Shown: piece by piece, positions 8,714 to 17,861 of the stretch | How the letters are laid out: each line of letters begins with the position of its first letter | How positions within the stretch are numbered: position 1 is the stretch's first letter | From: UBA6109 sp035366835 | GTDB lineage: Bacteria; Desulfobacterota; Syntrophia; Syntrophales; UBA6109 | Direction: 5' to 3' | Length of the DNA stretch: 64,000 nucleotides | Assembly: GCA_035366835.1 (NCBI GenBank) | Contig: DAOSIS010000002.1 | Coordinates: forward strand, 124,001-188,000 | The notes under the pieces: generated by a model | Told to the model about the DNA's origin: nothing | Databases searched by the model: none | The model's input: only the letters and a program-made list of their open reading frames with translations | Made by a program: the position numbers and the translations under genes

Positions 8714-10004
8714 TTTCACGATACGAAACCTGGGGGCCCGGAAAGTCCGGTCATCGGTGAACGTCAGTTACTATACCCCGGACGACAAACGCATGCTTTT
8801 CAACACCTACCTGAAGCATTTCGATGACTATCGATCGAAAGACGGTACGCCGCTTTGCCTGGAGGTCGCAGGTCCCCGGGAATTTCTCTTCTTCGAACCT
8901 GCGAAGACGAAGGCGGCGATCGTAACGTGCGGCGGGCTGTGCCCGGGCATCAACGATGTGATCCGGGCCATCGTGATGGAGCTGTACCACCGTTACTGCG
9001 TGACGAATATCATCGGCATCCGTTACGGCTTCCAGGGACTTGTTCCCAGGTACGGACACCCCGTCGTGGAATTGAGTCCGGAAGGGGTGAAGGACATCCA
9101 TACGCTGGGAGGCAGCATCCTTTCCTCGTCCCGCGGGAACCAGGACCCGGAGGAAATGGTCGATGCGCTCAAGCGCATGAATATCGACATCCTTTTCTGC
9201 ATCGGCGGCGACGGAACCATGCGCTGCGCCGAGTTGATCACGGCCGCGGTGGCGCGGCGAGGCCTGAGCATCGGCATCATCGGCATTCCGAAGACGATCG
9301 ACAACGACCTTCATCTCATCCAGAAGACCTTCGGCTTCGACACGGCGATTTCGGAATCCGTGCGGGTCCTGCAGTGCGCACATGCGGAAGCGAAGGGCGC
9401 CTACAACGGGATCGGACTCGTGAAGATCATGGGCAGGCAGTCCGGGCACATCGCCTGCGGCTCCGCGCTGGCCCAGAATGACGTCAACTTCGTTCTCATT
9501 CCCGAAGTTCCGTTTGAGCTGGACGGACCGGACGGACTGCTGGCGGCGATCCGGAGGCGGCTCGCCGAGCGCGGACATTCCGTCATCCTGGTGGCCGAGG
9601 GTGCGGGCCAGGACCTCATGAGAAAGAAGGGCCAGGCCGTGGAAAGGGATGCCTCCGGGAACGTGCGGCTCCTGGACGTCGGTATCTTTCTGAAGGGTGC
9701 CATCGAGGCGTATTTCAAGGAACAGGGGATGGATGTCAACCTGAAGTACATCGATCCGAGCTATACGATCCGCAGCGTGCCGGCCAACGCCAGCGACAGC
9801 ATCTACTGCGGCGCACTGGGACAGTACGCCGTTCACGCCGGCATGGCCGGCAAGACAGGCATGCTCGTCGCCATGATGAAGGACGAGTACGTCCATGTCC
9901 CGCTCAGCATGGTCGGCTCCGGCATGAAGGTGGACCCGGGCGGGAATATCTGGATGCGGGTCCTGGAATCGACGGGGCAGCCGACGTCGTTGATGAGCCC
10001 ATAG
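8694..10004 (+). CDS. ATP-dependent 6-phosphofructokinase (TP0108-like group)
   Basis: A 436-residue group II phosphofructokinase, phosphorylating fructose 6-phosphate in glycolysis. Motifs: TCGGLCPGINDVIRAIV (about 78-94), GGDGT (172-176), PKTIDND (from 199), and a C-terminal SYTIRSVPANASDSIYCG. The Gly in GGDG favours ATP over pyrophosphate as donor, while the Lys of PKTIDND is typical of pyrophosphate enzymes and of the ATP-dependent group that includes Treponema TP0108. The start is ATG 8694 with GGAGG nine bases upstream, inside the end of the preceding gene. Earlier in-frame starts would overlap that gene much more. Confidence 0.9.
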   Translation: MLPEQYDFTIRNLGARKVRSSVNVSYYTPDDKRMLFNTYLKHFDDYRSKDGTPLCLEVAGPREFLFFEPAKTKAAIVTCGGLCPGINDVIRAIVMELYHRYCVTNIIGIRYGFQGLVPRYGHPVVELSPEGVKDIHTLGGSILSSSRGNQDPEEMVDALKRMNIDILFCIGGDGTMRCAELITAAVARRGLSIGIIGIPKTIDNDLHLIQKTFGFDTAISESVRVLQCAHAEAKGAYNGIGLVKIMGRQSGHIACGSALAQNDVNFVLIPEVPFELDGPDGLLAAIRRRLAERGHSVILVAEGAGQDLMRKKGQAVERDASGNVRLLDVGIFLKGAIEAYFKEQGMDVNLKYIDPSYTIRSVPANASDSIYCGALGQYAVHAGMAGKTGMLVAMMKDEYVHVPLSMVGSGMKVDPGGNIWMRVLESTGQPTSLMSP

Positions 10005-10014
10005 GAAAAACTGC

Positions 10015-10043
10015 TTGCAAATGCCATCTTTTTGGTTTAATGA
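10015..10043 (+). promoter_or_regulatory. possible promoter for rpmB
   Basis: TTGCAA (10015-10020) and TAATGA (10038-10043) are spaced by 17 bases, just after the phosphofructokinase stop. The -10 match is weak. Confidence 0.3.
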
Positions 10044-10071
10044 ACTCCATTCTTTTTTGAGGAGTACGGAA

Positions 10072-10269
10072 ATGGCAAGGACATGCGAGGTGTGCGGGAA
10101 GAAACCCGTGGTCGGAAACCAGGTCAGTCACGCCAACAACAGGACCCGGCGGATATGGTATCCGAATCTTCAAAAGGTGCGCTGTGTGGATTCGACGAGC
10201 GGATCGACCAAACGGATCAGGGTCTGCACCCGTTGCCTGAGGTCCGGCTTCGTCAAAAAAGCTTCCTAG
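10072..10269 (+). CDS. rpmB: 50S ribosomal protein L28, zinc-ribbon form
   Basis: A 65-residue L28: MARTCEVCGKKPVVGN, then SHANNRTRRIWYPNLQ and IRVCTRCLRSGFVKK. Four cysteines in two CxxC pairs (CEVC and CTRC) mark the zinc-binding (C+) version. The start is ATG 10072, with GAGGAGT seven bases upstream; the longer frame from 10015 has no ribosome site. A strong terminator follows at once, so the gene is probably monocistronic or the last of its transcript. Confidence 0.97.
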   Translation: MARTCEVCGKKPVVGNQVSHANNRTRRIWYPNLQKVRCVDSTSGSTKRIRVCTRCLRSGFVKKAS

Positions 10270-10292
10270 AGGTCTTGCTGAGAGACATAAAG

Positions 10293-10324
10293 AAACCGGG
10301 AATTCTGCGTTCCCGGTTTTTTTC
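10293..10324 (+). terminator. intrinsic terminator of rpmB
   Basis: A perfect ten-base stem (AAACCGGGAA with TTCCCGGTTT) with a seven-base loop, followed by a T-run. It lies 23 bases after the rpmB stop. Confidence 0.92.
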
Positions 10325-10364
10325 TTCCCTGCAAATCTCCGGACGGATCATTCCCCATTCCCGA

Positions 10365-10790
10365 TCACGGTTTCGACGGTCCCGCCCCGAGCGCCATTTT
10401 CTTGAGGTCCCCGAGTCGTATTTGAAAAGTTCCGTACTTGGTCGTTCCGTATGCCCGATGGTCCTTGTCGACGGCAAGTTCCACGCTGCCGCCGTCCCGG
10501 AGCTTCACGACAGCATACAGGGTTCCGGACGAGAAGCGGAAGAGGATCGATTCAATCTGTTCGAAGGAGACGGTATGCAGACCCTCTCCCCTCTTTCCCT
10601 CCAGATAGGTTCCCCCCTCGATGCTCACATCCCTGCATTCGGTGGAGAAATCCGTCTGATCGATGAAGACGGCCGTGAATTTTTTCGCGGGCACCGGTAT
10701 GCGGTCCGGAGGGGCCTCTCCCTTCATCGGCCCCATGGCCATGAGAAGCGGCAGCAACAAGAGCAACACCACGATCCACGACCTCTTCAT
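10365..10790 (-). CDS. hypothetical secreted protein
   Basis: A 141-residue protein I do not recognise. It starts MKRSWIVVLLLLLPLLMAMG, a signal peptide or single membrane anchor with no lipobox cysteine. The mature part is mixed alpha/beta, with VPAKKFTAVFIDQTDF, GGTYLEGKRGEG, FEQIESILFRF and a C-terminal GTFQIRLGDLKKMALG. The ATG at 10790 is chosen because AAGGAGGG lies a few bases upstream; the frame extends 27 codons further without a ribosome site. It is convergent with rpmB and faces that gene's terminator. It probably acts in the periplasm. Confidence 0.75.
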   Translation of the reverse strand: MKRSWIVVLLLLLPLLMAMGPMKGEAPPDRIPVPAKKFTAVFIDQTDFSTECRDVSIEGGTYLEGKRGEGLHTVSFEQIESILFRFSSGTLYAVVKLRDGGSVELAVDKDHRAYGTTKYGTFQIRLGDLKKMALGAGPSKP

Positions 10791-11120
10791 GATACCCTCC
10801 TTCTTCACGGTTCGTATTCCTTCCTGTGCGGACAATGTGGCGAGTATTCCTCGTCGTCTCGGTGCGACCACAGTGGCGGTTTTTCAGGCACCCGCATGAA
10901 GCCGTCCGGGTCGCGGAACGTCACGACTTATGCACTATCATTGCAGGGTTGAAAATTCAAGGATGAAGAAGCTTGGATTTCCTCCGTATTTGCACAACGA
11001 GTGCAGCCGCACGAAAACTGCGCTTGACAGGAGGGCGACGACTGATATCATGGGCCCGCCGCGTCGATCCTGCCGATTCTTCTCACCGGCAAGGCAGGTG
11101 ATTCGGAAACCCGAGGTTCC
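10791..11120. other. divergent intergenic region
   Basis: About 330 bases between the secreted-protein gene (minus) and recJ (plus). It holds the recJ promoter at 11024-11051. No small gene or RNA is evident in the rest. Confidence 0.6.
11024..11051 (+). promoter_or_regulatory. sigma-70 promoter for recJ
   Basis: TTGACA (11024-11029) and TATCAT (11046-11051) with a 16-base spacer. The leader would be about 60 bases, with GAGG four bases before the recJ ATG. Confidence 0.6.
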
Positions 11121-12887
11121 ATGACGCAAAAGGAACGATCCGCAGCCGGATGGAAAATCCAACCCGGCGATGCCGTGCTGGAAGAAAATCTCGTACGTCA
11201 ATTCGGAATCGACCCGATCATATCCCGCATCCTCATCTCCCGCGGCATCCTCGGCGACGAGGAGGCAAAGCGTTTTCTCTTCCCCTCGCTCAAGGACCTG
11301 TACAATCCCCATCTCATGGCGGATATGGAACGCGGAATCGAGCGGCTGCTGCAGGCTGTCTTCCGCAGGGAAAAAATTCTGATTTACGGAGATTACGACG
11401 CCGACGGCATCACCTCCGTTGTGATCCTGGTCGAATTTCTTCGGGAAGCCGGCATCGCCGCCTCCTATTACATCCCCGACCGGATCCATGAAGGATACGG
11501 CCTGAATCGGAGTGCAGTCGAGCGTTTCCGTGCAGAGGGGGTTTCCCTGCTCGTGACAGTCGACTGCGGCACGTCCGATCATGCGGAGATCTCCTACGCC
11601 AAATCCATCGGCATCGATACGATCGTCCTGGACCATCACGAGGTGTCGGATCCCCTGCCGGACGCGGCCGCGCTCATCAATCCCCGCCGCAAGGACTGCA
11701 GCTTTCCCTTCAAGCCCCTCGCCGCCGTGGGCATCGTCTTCAACTTCCTGATTGCCCTGCGCGGAGGGCTGCGGAGGGAAGGGTTCTGGCGCGACGGGCG
11801 CTATCCATACCTGCGCGGCTACCTCGACCTGGTATGCCTGGGAACCCTGGGGGACCTGGTTCCCCTGCGGGATGAAAACCGCATCTTCGTAAAAATCGGC
11901 CTCGAGCTGCTCACGGAGGGGAAACGGACCGGCATCCGGGCCTTGAAGACGGTCTGCGGCATGGACGACGATCAGCCCGTCGACACATTCCGGGCCTCTT
12001 TCGGGCTCATTCCCAGGATCAACGCCGCGGGCCGGATTTCCTCTCCGGACGACGCCGCCCGCCTGCTCATGAGCGACGATTGGAACGTCGCGGTCGATCT
12101 GGCAAGGCGTCTCGATGCGAACAACCGGAAAAGGCAGGACATGGAAAAGGTCATCCTGCGGGAGATCACGGAGAACATCGGCAGGGAGTCGTCGCCTTCC
12201 GGACTCTCCGGAGCCCTCGTCTTCTCATCCCCCTCCTGGCATCCCGGCGTCATCGGCATTGTGGCGGCGCGGCTCGTCGAACGCTACGGTCTTCCGGCCG
12301 TGCTCATCAGCCTGAAGGACGGGATCGGCAAGGGGTCGGCCCGGAGCAACGCCGGTTTCAACATCCACGAAGGCTTGAAGTACTGCGCCTCGCACCTGCT
12401 GACCTACGGCGGCCATCAGTACGCCGCGGGGATCCTGATTCGCGAAGAAGACATCCCGGCGTTCAGCCTGACCCTCAAGGACTTTGCGCGTCGAGGCACC
12501 GACCCGGACCTCAGGACCGGGACGGTCAGCATCGACGCCTGTTGCGACTTCAGGAAAATCGATCCGCGCCTCGTATCGCAGATCGAACTGCTGGCTCCCT
12601 TCGGTGCGGCCAACCCGGAGCCCCTCCTCTGCGTCCGGAATGTGGAGATTGTCTCGACGTCCGTCGTCGGCAACAACCATCTGCGGATGCGCATTGCCTC
12701 GGAAGGGCTTTCCTGCAACTCGATCTGGTTCGGCAAGGGGCACCTCTTTCAGACCCTGTGCGAGGATGGCGCTTCCGTCGATATCGTGTTTACACCGCGT
12801 CTGCATTCCTGGAACGGCGCGAGCGAAGTCCAGCTGAAGGTGGCCGCCGTCGCACCGTCTTCGGAGGTCTCCCCGGAGGGCGGCTGA
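11121..12887 (+). CDS. recJ: single-stranded-DNA-specific exonuclease RecJ
   Basis: A 588-residue RecJ, the 5'-3' single-strand exonuclease of RecF recombination, base excision and mismatch repair. The DHH phosphoesterase motifs are in order: IYGDYDADGITS (motif I), VTVDCGTSDHAEI (II), VLDHHEV (III, the DHH), and the DHHA1 part with SWHPGVIGIVAARLVERYG and GKGSARS, then GGHQYAAGI. An OB-fold domain closes the protein. The length fits E. coli RecJ (577). Confidence 0.97.
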   Translation: MTQKERSAAGWKIQPGDAVLEENLVRQFGIDPIISRILISRGILGDEEAKRFLFPSLKDLYNPHLMADMERGIERLLQAVFRREKILIYGDYDADGITSVVILVEFLREAGIAASYYIPDRIHEGYGLNRSAVERFRAEGVSLLVTVDCGTSDHAEISYAKSIGIDTIVLDHHEVSDPLPDAAALINPRRKDCSFPFKPLAAVGIVFNFLIALRGGLRREGFWRDGRYPYLRGYLDLVCLGTLGDLVPLRDENRIFVKIGLELLTEGKRTGIRALKTVCGMDDDQPVDTFRASFGLIPRINAAGRISSPDDAARLLMSDDWNVAVDLARRLDANNRKRQDMEKVILREITENIGRESSPSGLSGALVFSSPSWHPGVIGIVAARLVERYGLPAVLISLKDGIGKGSARSNAGFNIHEGLKYCASHLLTYGGHQYAAGILIREEDIPAFSLTLKDFARRGTDPDLRTGTVSIDACCDFRKIDPRLVSQIELLAPFGAANPEPLLCVRNVEIVSTSVVGNNHLRMRIASEGLSCNSIWFGKGHLFQTLCEDGASVDIVFTPRLHSWNGASEVQLKVAAVAPSSEVSPEGG

Positions 12888-12950
12888 GCCGGCCGCGCCT
12901 CCGATCGAAGGGCAAGCGCTTCCGCGCATCCTTTCTCATCTCACAAGGCA

Positions 12951-12987
12951 AAAAACCGGGGCGGAAGTTCCGCCCCGGTTTTTTCGA
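12951..12987. terminator. strong intrinsic terminator after recJ
   Basis: A 15-base stem (12951-12965 with 12969-12983, core CCGGGGCGGA) and a three-base loop. A T-run follows on the plus strand and an A-run precedes it, so it can stop transcription from both sides, between recJ and the convergent AtpZ-like gene. Confidence 0.92.
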
Positions 12988-13030
12988 ATCGATCGCCGCC
13001 GCGCTGCGAAGGTCGCTCCGCGCGGCTTCC

Positions 13031-13258
13031 TTAGACGTCTTTTCTCTTCAGCCACGCCTCCTGGTAGAGCCTGCCGATGCAGAGGAATATGGCCAGAAAG
13101 AACAGGCCGAGCATGAAGGTTGGAGACGTGTTCAGCTTCTGGTCCAGCCAGTATCCCGCGTACAGGAAGGCAAAGGATGCGATGACGATCACGAATCCCC
13201 AGGCGCTCAGATGAAGAATGAATGCGTAAGGGCTCTCTCTCTTGCTTGCCGTGACCAT
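13031..13258 (-). CDS. AtpZ/AtpI family small membrane protein
   Basis: A 75-residue protein with two membrane helices (about 11-34 and 45-63) joined by a short loop, AGYWLDQKLNTSPTFMLG. This is the pattern of AtpZ/AtpI proteins, which help assemble the ATP synthase c-ring or carry Mg2+. The YxGxWLD loop is typical. Such genes usually sit ahead of atpB; here no ATP synthase gene is in view, and the partner is another small membrane protein 31 bases upstream. Confidence 0.7.
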   Translation of the reverse strand: MVTASKRESPYAFILHLSAWGFVIVIASFAFLYAGYWLDQKLNTSPTFMLGLFFLAIFLCIGRLYQEAWLKRKDV

Positions 13259-13289
13259 ATGCCTGCCTCCGAACCCGAGAAGACCTTTT

Positions 13290-13565
13290 TCAGCTGACGA
13301 CGATCTTCACAACATCGATTACCGGGGAGGTGAACAGGGCCACGAGGACCGTATACAGGGCGAACGCGCCCACGGCCTCACCGAGATACATCTTGCTGTA
13401 TTTCACCTTCAGCGAGACGATGATGAGTCCGCCGACGATCAGACAGCCGAGCTGAAAATACGGAAAATTCCCCGCCCCGGTCGCCGCGAACTCCGCGAAG
13501 CTGAAGGTTGCAGTCAGCAGGACAACAAAAAGCGCCAAGATCATGGTCGAAAACGTCTTTTTCAT
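13290..13565 (-). CDS. hypothetical small membrane protein
   Basis: A 91-residue protein I do not recognise. The first 24 residues (MKKTFSTMILALFVVLLTAT, then FSFAE) look like a signal peptide with cleavage after SFA. Two further hydrophobic segments lie near 37-52 and 65-82. The ribosome site is GGGAGG upstream of the ATG. It is co-directional with the AtpZ-like gene and probably shares its transcript. Confidence 0.65.
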   Translation of the reverse strand: MKKTFSTMILALFVVLLTATFSFAEFAATGAGNFPYFQLGCLIVGGLIIVSLKVKYSKMYLGEAVGAFALYTVLVALFTSPVIDVVKIVVS

Positions 13566-13793
13566 ATCGTGTTCCTCCCTTTTTGCCGTGAGGCATCTTT
13601 TTTCGTCTTTGCCCTTGTCCTATGAAATTCGCGTGCCACTTTTCCCGGCAAAGTCGACGATGTCATTCATCTGCTGGATATAATTCAATAAATGATTTAT
13701 CGGGAGGGAGGGATACGTCCGGACCGGGAGGATTTCCCGGCCCGCCGTTCAATGAAACGTTTAAAAGAATCGAGGATCGTTGTATGGATTTGA

Positions 13794-15050
13794 CTATTTC
13801 CAGGATCTTCGGTCGACCATGAGCTTCTCGCCTTCCCCGATCGCGCCGTGCCCGACCCAGAGGATGCGATCGATCCGCAGGCCGCAGAAGTCGCGAAACT
13901 TGTCCCGGAATCTTCGCTCCACCTGTCCACGTTCCGACGTCGGGACGGCCCCTTCCAGACGAAAGGTCAGGGAATCCTCGTGGGAAAAACGCTCGACGAC
14001 CATCTGAAACTTGAGATTCGGGAAGAGATCGGTCATCTTCCTGATCTGACTCGGCGCGACGAACATTCCCTTCACCTTCACGGCATCGCCGATCCTGCCC
14101 GCGATGCCGTCCAGCCGCAATGACGTCCGGCCGCACGGGCATTCCGCCTCGATCATGCGGGAGAGATCGCCCGTCCCGAACCGGAAGAGGAAGAAGATGT
14201 CATTCAGCCGTGTAACGACGATCTCGCCGTACTCGCCCGGCCCCACCCTCTTTCCCGTCGCCGGGTCCACGATCTCCACATGGACTTCCTCGCAGAGATG
14301 CCAGCCGTTCCTTTGCCGGCATTCAAACGCGATATCGCCGACTTCCGTGGCCCCGTACATCTGATAGGTTTCGATCCCATACTGCGACTCGAAGATGTCT
14401 CGTAGCTTGGGGTCGAGCGGCTCGGCGGCGAAGCAGGCCCTGCGGAGCCGGAAATCCTTCCGGAAATCGTGACCCGACTCCTCGGCCTTGCGGATAATGG
14501 ACATCAGGAAACTCGGTGTTCCCGTATAGGCCGTGACGCCGAGGTCCCTGATCAGTTGAACCTGCAGCTGGGTACCCGAGGTGCCTGCGGGAACGACGGT
14601 TGCGCCAAGCCTCCGTAGGCCGTCGTGAAAGGTCAGGCCCGCTGCGACCAGGTGATAGGAGAAGGCGTTCAGGACGATGTCCCCGCGGCGGATCCCCGCC
14701 GCATGGTAGGCCCGCGCCCAGAGAGGATCCCTCTGTCCGAGATGTGGTTCATAGACCGGCCCGGGCGACGTGAAGATGCGCTCGATCCTCTTTCGGCGGT
14801 CGCAAAATCCTCCGTAAGGCGGCTCGGCCGCCTCCAGTTCGATCACCTTTTCCCGGGACAACACCGGCAGTTTTTCGAAATCCGCCGGGCTGGCGAAGTG
14901 ACGGGGCTTCAGGCCCCTTTCGTCCATCATCCTCTTCACGACAGGGGCCCTCTGATATCCCTTCGCAAGCATGGCCTGGAGCCGTTCCCAGTGAGACGCA
15001 AGCCGCTCGTCGCGACTCCTTTCTTCTCCGGCGTCGTACCCGATCTTCAT
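13794..15050 (-). CDS. phenylacetate-CoA ligase (PaaK) family protein
   Basis: A 418-residue AMP-forming ligase of the PaaK family, which activates aryl or acyl acids to CoA thioesters. Visible parts: LPVLSREKVIELEAAEPPYG, the loop FTSPGPVYEPH, GTPSFLMSIIRKAEESG, and the adenylate motif YGATEVGDIAFECR, followed by GEIVVTRL and a C-terminal subdomain. The phosphate-loop sequence TSPGPVYEP departs from the SSGTTG of classic PaaK, so the substrate may differ from phenylacetate. GGAGGAG precedes the ATG by five bases. It is the last gene of the attenuator-controlled liv operon, 25 bases after livF. Confidence 0.85.
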   Translation of the reverse strand: MKIGYDAGEERSRDERLASHWERLQAMLAKGYQRAPVVKRMMDERGLKPRHFASPADFEKLPVLSREKVIELEAAEPPYGGFCDRRKRIERIFTSPGPVYEPHLGQRDPLWARAYHAAGIRRGDIVLNAFSYHLVAAGLTFHDGLRRLGATVVPAGTSGTQLQVQLIRDLGVTAYTGTPSFLMSIIRKAEESGHDFRKDFRLRRACFAAEPLDPKLRDIFESQYGIETYQMYGATEVGDIAFECRQRNGWHLCEEVHVEIVDPATGKRVGPGEYGEIVVTRLNDIFFLFRFGTGDLSRMIEAECPCGRTSLRLDGIAGRIGDAVKVKGMFVAPSQIRKMTDLFPNLKFQMVVERFSHEDSLTFRLEGAVPTSERGQVERRFRDKFRDFCGLRIDRILWVGHGAIGEGEKLMVDRRSWK

Positions 15051-15075
15051 GGCAACTCCTCCCCTTCCAACAGCC

Positions 15076-15876
15076 TCAGAGCCAGCGCTTGCGGCGCCGA
15101 TATGACTTCACGTCGCTGTAGGTTCTCGCGGCGCCCGATGCGCCCACCCCCAGGTAGAATTCCTTGACATCCGGGTTTTCGACGAGTTCCGATGCGACAC
15201 CTTCCATGACGATCTTGCCGTTTTCCATGACATAACCGTAATGGGCGATCTGCAGGGCCATCCGCGCGTTCTGTTCCACAAGGACGATGGTCGCCCCCTC
15301 TTCCCTGTTGATTCTCTGGATGATGCGGAAGATCTCCTGCACGACCAGCGGCGCCAGTCCAAGCGACGGCTCGTCCAAGAGGAGCAGGCGGGGATGAGCC
15401 ATCAGCGCCCTGCCCATGACCAGCATCTGCAGTTCACCGCCGCTGCAGAAGCCGGCCAGCGACCTGCGCCGCTTCACCAGGGAGGGGAAGTAGTCGTAGA
15501 CCCGCTCCAGGTCTTTCCGGTACGGCTTCCAGGGGCGCGTCGCCGTGCCGACGCGAAGATTTTCCTCGACCGTCAGATACTTGAACGGCTGCCTCCCCTC
15601 CAGGACCTGGATGATTCCCATCCGCGTGATTTCTTCCGGCGACAGATTGTCGATGGGATGTCCGTCATAAAGGATATTGCCGTCGGTCACCTTGCCGTTT
15701 TCCGGCTTCAGAAGGCCGGATATGGCGCGCAGGGTCGTCGTCTTGCCGGCCCCGTTGCTTCCGAGGAGACTGACGATCTTTCCCCGGTCCACGTTCAGGG
15801 ACACGCCCTTGAGAACCTGGATGACGTCGGAATAGACGACGGAGATGTTGTTGATTTTGAGCAGGTCGCCTTCCAT
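15076..15876 (-). CDS. livF: Liv-type ABC transporter ATP-binding protein (LivF)
   Basis: A 266-residue ABC ATPase. Walker A is GSNGAGKTT (about 39-47), the signature is FCSGGELQML (a variant of LSGGQ), and Walker B is LLLLDEPSLGL. It pairs with LivG to drive the LivH/LivM permease. The C-terminal tail (SDVKSYRRRKRWL) extends past the E. coli LivF length (237). The gene sits in the run livH-livM-livF-paaK with gaps of 9-25 bases. Confidence 0.93.
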   Translation of the reverse strand: MEGDLLKINNISVVYSDVIQVLKGVSLNVDRGKIVSLLGSNGAGKTTTLRAISGLLKPENGKVTDGNILYDGHPIDNLSPEEITRMGIIQVLEGRQPFKYLTVEENLRVGTATRPWKPYRKDLERVYDYFPSLVKRRRSLAGFCSGGELQMLVMGRALMAHPRLLLLDEPSLGLAPLVVQEIFRIIQRINREEGATIVLVEQNARMALQIAHYGYVMENGKIVMEGVASELVENPDVKEFYLGVGASGAARTYSDVKSYRRRKRWL

Positions 15877-15886
15877 GGGTCTCGCC

Positions 15887-16954
15887 TCAATAGGAAAACG
15901 GCCAGAGACGGAAGCTCGAGCGGACGATTCTCCACATCTCGGCCAGGCCGCGCGGTTCGAAGAGGATGAAGAGGACGATCGCCAGTCCGAATGCGAATTC
16001 CCGCAGCGGTGCGATGTTGATGCCGGACTGGCTGATGAAGCCCAGGTTGATGAGGTTGTCGGTCAGCCAGCGCAGCCCTTCGTTCAGGAGGGTGATGAAG
16101 ACGGCGCCGAAGACGGCGCCGGAGACGCTTCCGAGGCCGCCGATGATCACCATGGCGATGTATTCGACGGAAAGCCCGAGATTGAACGGTTCCGTCGTCA
16201 CGCTGACCATGTAGAAAGCCCAGAGGGCCCCCGCGAACCCGGCATAGAAGGAACTGATCGCGAACGACAGCAGCTTGTAACGGAAGATGGGGATCCCCAT
16301 TCCCTCCGCCGCCCGGTCGTTGTCGCGGATGGCGATGAAGGCCCTGCCGAACCGCGTTCGCATCAGGTTCACCGCAATCCAGAGGAGCCCGCTCAGGGAC
16401 GCCAGAATGATGAAATAGAACGTCCGGTCCCCCGTCAGTTTCCAGCCGAAGAGACTCGGCGCAGGCAGGGTGATCCCCATGGTGCCCCTGGTGAGACCTT
16501 CCCAATGGATGAGAATGTATTCGATGATGAACTGGCCGGCAAGCGTCGCGATCGTCAGATAAAGCCCCTTCAGGCGTCCCGAGGGAATCCCGAAGACGAG
16601 CCCGACGAGGGCGGTGATCACGGCCGCAGCGGGAACGGCCAGGAGGAACGGAACCCCTGCGGATGTGGCGAGAATCGCCGCGGCATAGGCGCCGACGCCG
16701 AAGAAGGCCCCGTGGCCCAGGGAGATCTGGCCGGTGAATCCGATCAGGATGTTCAGCCCGACGACGGCGATGGCGGCGATGCCGATCGAATTGATCACGT
16801 ACAGCAGGTAGGGGCTGGACAGGAAAGGCAGGACCGCCAGGCAGGCCAGCCCGATGACCATGGAAAAGCGGCCGAAATCCGTTTCGAAGACCGTCAGATC
16901 CTCCGCGTAGCCCTCTTTGAAATTCCCGCAGGGGTGGAATCGAAAAAGTCTCAT
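15887..16954 (-). CDS. livM: Liv-type ABC transporter permease (LivM)
   Basis: A 355-residue permease with about eight to ten membrane helices. It contains GLNILIGFTGQISLGHGAFFGVGAYAAA and the conserved cytoplasmic loop FGRAFIAIRDNDRAAEGMGI, typical of LivM. It forms the inner-membrane channel with LivH. The leading 35 residues (MRLFRFHPCGNFKEGYAEDL) are hydrophilic. Confidence 0.94.
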   Translation of the reverse strand: MRLFRFHPCGNFKEGYAEDLTVFETDFGRFSMVIGLACLAVLPFLSSPYLLYVINSIGIAAIAVVGLNILIGFTGQISLGHGAFFGVGAYAAAILATSAGVPFLLAVPAAAVITALVGLVFGIPSGRLKGLYLTIATLAGQFIIEYILIHWEGLTRGTMGITLPAPSLFGWKLTGDRTFYFIILASLSGLLWIAVNLMRTRFGRAFIAIRDNDRAAEGMGIPIFRYKLLSFAISSFYAGFAGALWAFYMVSVTTEPFNLGLSVEYIAMVIIGGLGSVSGAVFGAVFITLLNEGLRWLTDNLINLGFISQSGINIAPLREFAFGLAIVLFILFEPRGLAEMWRIVRSSFRLWPFSY

Positions 16955-16963
16955 CGTCGCGTC

Positions 16964-17842
16964 CTATACCCTCTCGATCTCCGCGAGCCCGAAGAGCCCG
17001 TAGGGCTTCACCATGAGGATGAAGACCAGCACGATGTACGGTACGACATCCCGGAGGGACGGCGACAGATAGCCGCCCGTGAAGGTCTCGAGGAGCCCGA
17101 TGAGGATTCCTCCCACGATGGCCCCACCGATGCTGTCCAGGCCGCCGAGGATGACGACGGGAAAGACCTTCAGCCCGATGGCCGACAGGTCGTGGACGTT
17201 GATCCCGTTGATGATTCCCAGGACGATGCCGCTCATTCCAGCGACGAGGGCCGCGATCGCCCAGGAGAGCGCGAAGACGCGCTGCACGTGCACGCCGAGC
17301 GAGAGGGCCGCCTTCTGGTTGTCGGCCACCGACCTCATGAAAATGCCCTGCGAGGAATACTTGAAGAACAGTCCGAACAGGAGGAGAAAGCCGACGCCGA
17401 TGACGAGCGCCGCGGCATAGACGGGCGGGACATCGACGGGACCGATGCGGAGCCCCATGACCGCCGGGAGGAAGTCCGGATAGGTCTGGAGATTTCCGCC
17501 CCACACGAGGAGCATCATGCCCTTGAACATCGAGGCAAGGCCCACCGTCAGCATGATGACGAAGATCAGGGGTTCGCCGATCAGGGGGCGCAGGAAGACC
17601 CTTTCGATCAGAAAACCCAGTCCGAAGCAGCCGGCCAGGGTCAGCAGAAAAGCCGGAAGGACCGGCAGTTTCAGCCACGTGATGAGGGCCAGAAAAATGA
17701 ATGCGCCGAATGCGAGCAGTTCTCCGTGTGCGAAGTTCAGGACGCTCGAGGATTTGAAAATCATCACGAAGCCCATGGCGGAGATTCCGTACAGGAAACC
17801 GATGCACAGGCCGTTGATCAGAAGCTGCAGAAAAAAGTCCAT
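16964..17842 (-). CDS. livH: Liv-type ABC transporter permease (LivH)
   Basis: A 292-residue permease that opens MDFFLQLLINGLCIGFLYGI and contains SSVLNFAHGELLAFGAF and LGIINGINVHDLSAIGLKVF, with GLDSIGGAIVGGILIGLLE near the C-terminus, all LivH hallmarks. It has about eight helices. It lies between the acyl-CoA synthetase and livM. Confidence 0.94.
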   Translation of the reverse strand: MDFFLQLLINGLCIGFLYGISAMGFVMIFKSSSVLNFAHGELLAFGAFIFLALITWLKLPVLPAFLLTLAGCFGLGFLIERVFLRPLIGEPLIFVIMLTVGLASMFKGMMLLVWGGNLQTYPDFLPAVMGLRIGPVDVPPVYAAALVIGVGFLLLFGLFFKYSSQGIFMRSVADNQKAALSLGVHVQRVFALSWAIAALVAGMSGIVLGIINGINVHDLSAIGLKVFPVVILGGLDSIGGAIVGGILIGLLETFTGGYLSPSLRDVVPYIVLVFILMVKPYGLFGLAEIERV

Positions 17843-17861
17843 GGATGAATCTTCCCCTCCC

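Noticed and set aside
13635..13655. A sigma-54-like element (TGGCAC-N5-TTTCA, minus strand) before the small membrane gene
   Set aside because: The -12 GC is missing (TC instead), so the match is too weak to call.
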